Shown here one piece after another: positions 62,014 through 64,000 of a stretch of DNA of 64,000 bases. The position numbers and the translations under genes are program-made. The notes beneath the pieces are model-generated. The model had not been told where the DNA came from. It saw nothing but the letters and a program-made list of their open reading frames with translations, and ran no database searches. Position 1 is the first letter of the stretch, and each line of letters opens with the position of its first letter. The DNA comes from Pseudomonas putida (GTDB lineage: Bacteria > Pseudomonadota > Gammaproteobacteria > Pseudomonadales > Pseudomonadaceae), in assembly GCF_002741075.1 (NCBI RefSeq), contig NZ_CP016634.1, forward strand, positions 1,690,501 to 1,754,500, in the 5' to 3' direction.

Positions 62014-62790
62014 ATGTCATCCCCTACCTTACGTCTGGAAAGCTTGCACTGGGCCCCCTCGCCCGGCGGTCAGCGGCTGCTCGACGGTATCGACCTGCAC
62101 GTCCACGCGGGTGAGTTCGTCGGCCTGATCGGCCCCAACGGCAGCGGCAAGACCAGCCTGTTGCGCTGCGCCTATCGCTTTACCCGGCCCGATGGGGGGC
62201 GCGTTCTGCTGGAGAACGAAGACATCTGGCAGCGCTCCCCTCGCTGGGTTGCCCAGCGCGTGGCAGTGATGCTGCAGGAGTTCCCCGAGGATTTCGGCTT
62301 GAGTGTGCGCGATGTGGTCGCGATGGGTCGAACCCCGCACCAGGGTTGGTTCGACAGCCATGACGACCAGGCGTTGATCGACGCCTGTCTGCAGCGACTG
62401 GGCCTGCACGCTCGAGCCGACCAAGGCTTCGCACCGCTTTCGGGAGGCGAGAAACAGCGGGTGTTGCTGGCCCGGGCGTTGGTACAGCAACCGCGCTTGT
62501 TGATCCTCGATGAGCCGACCAATCACCTCGACCCGCGTTACCAACTGGCCTTGCTCGAACACTTGCGTGCCACTGGTCTAGGCCTGTTGGCGAGTTTTCA
62601 TGATCTGAACCTGGCCGCGGCCTTCTGTGACCGCCTCTATGTCATCGATGCCGGGCGCATCGTCGCCCAAGGCACGCCGGAGCAAGTGCTGACCGAGCAA
62701 CGCCTGGCGCAGGTCTTTGGTGTTCGCGCCCTGGTCGATCGCCACCCATTGGCGCCCCACCCACGTATTACCTGGATCAGCCCCGCATGA
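62014..62790 (+). CDS. ABC transporter ATP-binding protein, BtuD/FecE type
   Basis: 258 residues from ATG 62014 (frame opens earlier, at 61849, inside the leader). Walker A is GLIGPNGSGKTSLL, the signature is PLSGGEKQRVLLARALV, Walker B is LLILDEPTNHLDPRYQ and the switch His is in ASFHDLNLAAAF. Energises import across the inner membrane. Under the cobalamin riboswitch and ATGA-coupled to the binding protein, so uptake of cobalamin or a precursor is the likely job; the protein family alone would also fit siderophores. Confidence 0.92.
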   Translation: MSSPTLRLESLHWAPSPGGQRLLDGIDLHVHAGEFVGLIGPNGSGKTSLLRCAYRFTRPDGGRVLLENEDIWQRSPRWVAQRVAVMLQEFPEDFGLSVRDVVAMGRTPHQGWFDSHDDQALIDACLQRLGLHARADQGFAPLSGGEKQRVLLARALVQQPRLLILDEPTNHLDPRYQLALLEHLRATGLGLLASFHDLNLAAAFCDRLYVIDAGRIVAQGTPEQVLTEQRLAQVFGVRALVDRHPLAPHPRITWISPA

Positions 62791-63755
62791 AGCGACGCCT
62801 GACTTACCTTGCCCTGCTCGCCGCCCTGCCCTTTGCAGCCTGGGCCGACAGCTACCCCGTCACCGTGCGCAGTTGCGAGCGTGACGTCACCTTCAACCAG
62901 GCGCCGCAGCGGGCGGTGAGTCACGACATCAACCTCACCGGAATGCTGCTGGCCCTGGGGCTGCGCGATCGGATGATCGGCTACAGCGGTGTCAGTGGCT
63001 GGAAAACCCTCGACCCGTCCCTACGTGACGCCTTGGCAGGCCTTCCTGAACTTGCGCCACGCTACCCATCGCCGGAAAACCTTCTCGACGCCCAGGCCGA
63101 TTTCCTGTACGCCGGTTGGGGCTACGGCATGAACGTGGGCGGACCGCTCACACCGCAGACCATGGCACTGCTGGGTATCCCGGTGTATGAGCTGAGCGAA
63201 TCCTGCTCCTGGATCATGCCCCAGCGCCGCGCAAGCCTGGAGGACCTGTATCGGGACCTGAAAAATCTGGGACGGATCTTCGATGTTCAACCCCGCGCCG
63301 GCGAGCTCGTCGGGCAGCTTAGGCAGCGCATCGCGCGGGTACACGAGCAGTTGGCCCAGGTACAGCACAAACCCCGTGTCTTTCTCTACGACAGTGGCGA
63401 GGACCGTCCAACCACCTCCGGCCGGCTCGGCATGCCTCAGGCACTGCTCGAAGCAGCCGGTGCCGACAACGTGATGGCCGATGTGAACGCCAGTTGGACC
63501 GAAGTCAATTGGGAGAGCGTGGTGGAGCGCGACCCAGAGGTGATTGTCATCGTCGACTATGGCCCGACGAGCTGGGCGCAAAAACGCGACTTTCTGCTCA
63601 ATCACCCCGCCTTGAGCGAGGTAAAGGCCATTCGCGAGCGCCGCTTCGTGGTGCTGTCGTACCTGCAGGTCACCCCCTCGGTGGACAACGCAGGCGCCAT
63701 CGAGCAACTGGCCTCGGCCCTGCATCCGCAGCTGTTCGCCGAGGCAGCGCATTGA
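62787..63755 (+). CDS. Periplasmic substrate-binding protein, BtuF-like
   Basis: 322 residues with a signal peptide (MKRRLTYLALLAALPFAAWA, cleavage after AWA) and the class III binding-protein fold: VTFNQAPQRAVSHDINLTGM, SPENLLDAQADFLYAGWGYG, GRLGMPQALLEAAGADNVMA and DPEVIVIVDYG. Should deliver the ligand to the inner-membrane transporter from the periplasm. Overlaps the genes on both sides by 1-4 bp. Confidence 0.9.
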   Translation: MKRRLTYLALLAALPFAAWADSYPVTVRSCERDVTFNQAPQRAVSHDINLTGMLLALGLRDRMIGYSGVSGWKTLDPSLRDALAGLPELAPRYPSPENLLDAQADFLYAGWGYGMNVGGPLTPQTMALLGIPVYELSESCSWIMPQRRASLEDLYRDLKNLGRIFDVQPRAGELVGQLRQRIARVHEQLAQVQHKPRVFLYDSGEDRPTTSGRLGMPQALLEAAGADNVMADVNASWTEVNWESVVERDPEVIVIVDYGPTSWAQKRDFLLNHPALSEVKAIRERRFVVLSYLQVTPSVDNAGAIEQLASALHPQLFAEAAH

Positions 63756-64000
63756 TGCCGGTGCGCAGCCCCGGGGGGTATCGCCTGCTGATGTCGCTGC
63801 TGGTGGCCGGCGTATTGTTCTCTTGCCTGTTGTCCTTGGGTTTTGGTGCGGCCAACGTGCCGCTGGCCAAAGTGTGGGGCATCCTGATGCATCAATTGGG
63901 CGCTACTGAAATGGGCGACTGGAGCCGGGGACAGGCGCAGATCGTCTGGCAGATCCGCGCCCCACGGGTCCTGTTGGGAGGCTTGGTGGGGGCCGGCCTG
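63755..64000 (+). CDS. FecCD/BtuC-type permease, 3' end beyond window
   Basis: ATG 63755 overlaps the binding-protein stop (TGATG). The visible 82 residues show a first membrane helix (LLMSLLVAGVLFSCLLSLGF), then VPLAKVWGILMHQLG and the family-typical VWQIRAPRVLLGGLVGAGL. Runs off the right edge. Membrane partner of the two preceding genes. Confidence 0.9.
   Translation, partial: MPVRSPGGYRLLMSLLVAGVLFSCLLSLGFGAANVPLAKVWGILMHQLGATEMGDWSRGQAQIVWQIRAPRVLLGGLVGAGL

Overview
The window looks like a Pseudomonas chromosome (P. putida/fluorescens-like). The coding is GC-rich, the outer genes are typical pseudomonad metabolic genes (BCCT transporter with a divergent LysR regulator; an AraC regulator, MFS and HAD genes; a cobalamin riboswitch with its ABC transporter), and the IS3 and IS66 elements are of kinds common in that genus. 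The species call is an inference from gene style; I see no rRNA or tRNA gene to test it.

Layout. 1-2.9 kb is left core: a BCCT transporter, a divergent LysR gene and a cut-off 3' gene remnant. 2.9-39.9 kb is a mosaic accessory region with IS debris and orphan gene fragments (2.9-8 kb), a SulP transporter/universal stress protein/Nudix cargo (9.2-12.2 kb), an IS66 element, and then a dense defence block. That block holds an AbiJ-like HEPN gene with a standalone M41-type peptidase (minus strand), divergent from a Septu-like PtuA/PtuB pair (plus strand). It continues with a minus-strand trio of Lhr/BrxHI-like helicase, BrxD-like ATPase and TerB-domain membrane protein, and a minus-strand three-gene pPIWI-RE cassette (REase, DinG-like helicase, PIWI protein). 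It ends with small genes and an XRE regulator, a GIY-YIG protein with an RNase H1 N-terminal-like domain, and an HNH gene cut by an IS. 39.9-51.3 kb is an apparently complete five-gene Druantia type I operon (druABCDE). 52.1-57.3 kb is a tight minus-strand operon of three tyrosine recombinases plus a small coiled-coil protein, probably the mobility module of the island. From about 58.2 kb the right core resumes: HAD phosphatase, OPA-type MFS transporter, AraC regulator, B12 riboswitch and a BtuD/BtuF/BtuC-like operon that runs off the window.

How it fits together. The accessory region is a multi-system anti-phage island. At least four recognisable nuclease/ATPase systems (Septu-like, pPIWI-RE, Druantia, AbiJ-like) lie beside the less characterised TerB-BrxD-BrxHI trio, which carries two BREX-type motors but no PglX methylase or PglZ. 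IS elements have broken several genes (the HNH gene, the YaaW-like gene, small orphan ORFs). One 1,232-bp IS3-family element occurs in two inverted copies about 31 kb apart, and a 42-bp sequence occurs as a direct repeat about 34 kb apart; both pairs bracket the defence block west of Druantia. All functional statements rest on motif recognition by eye; no database search was run.
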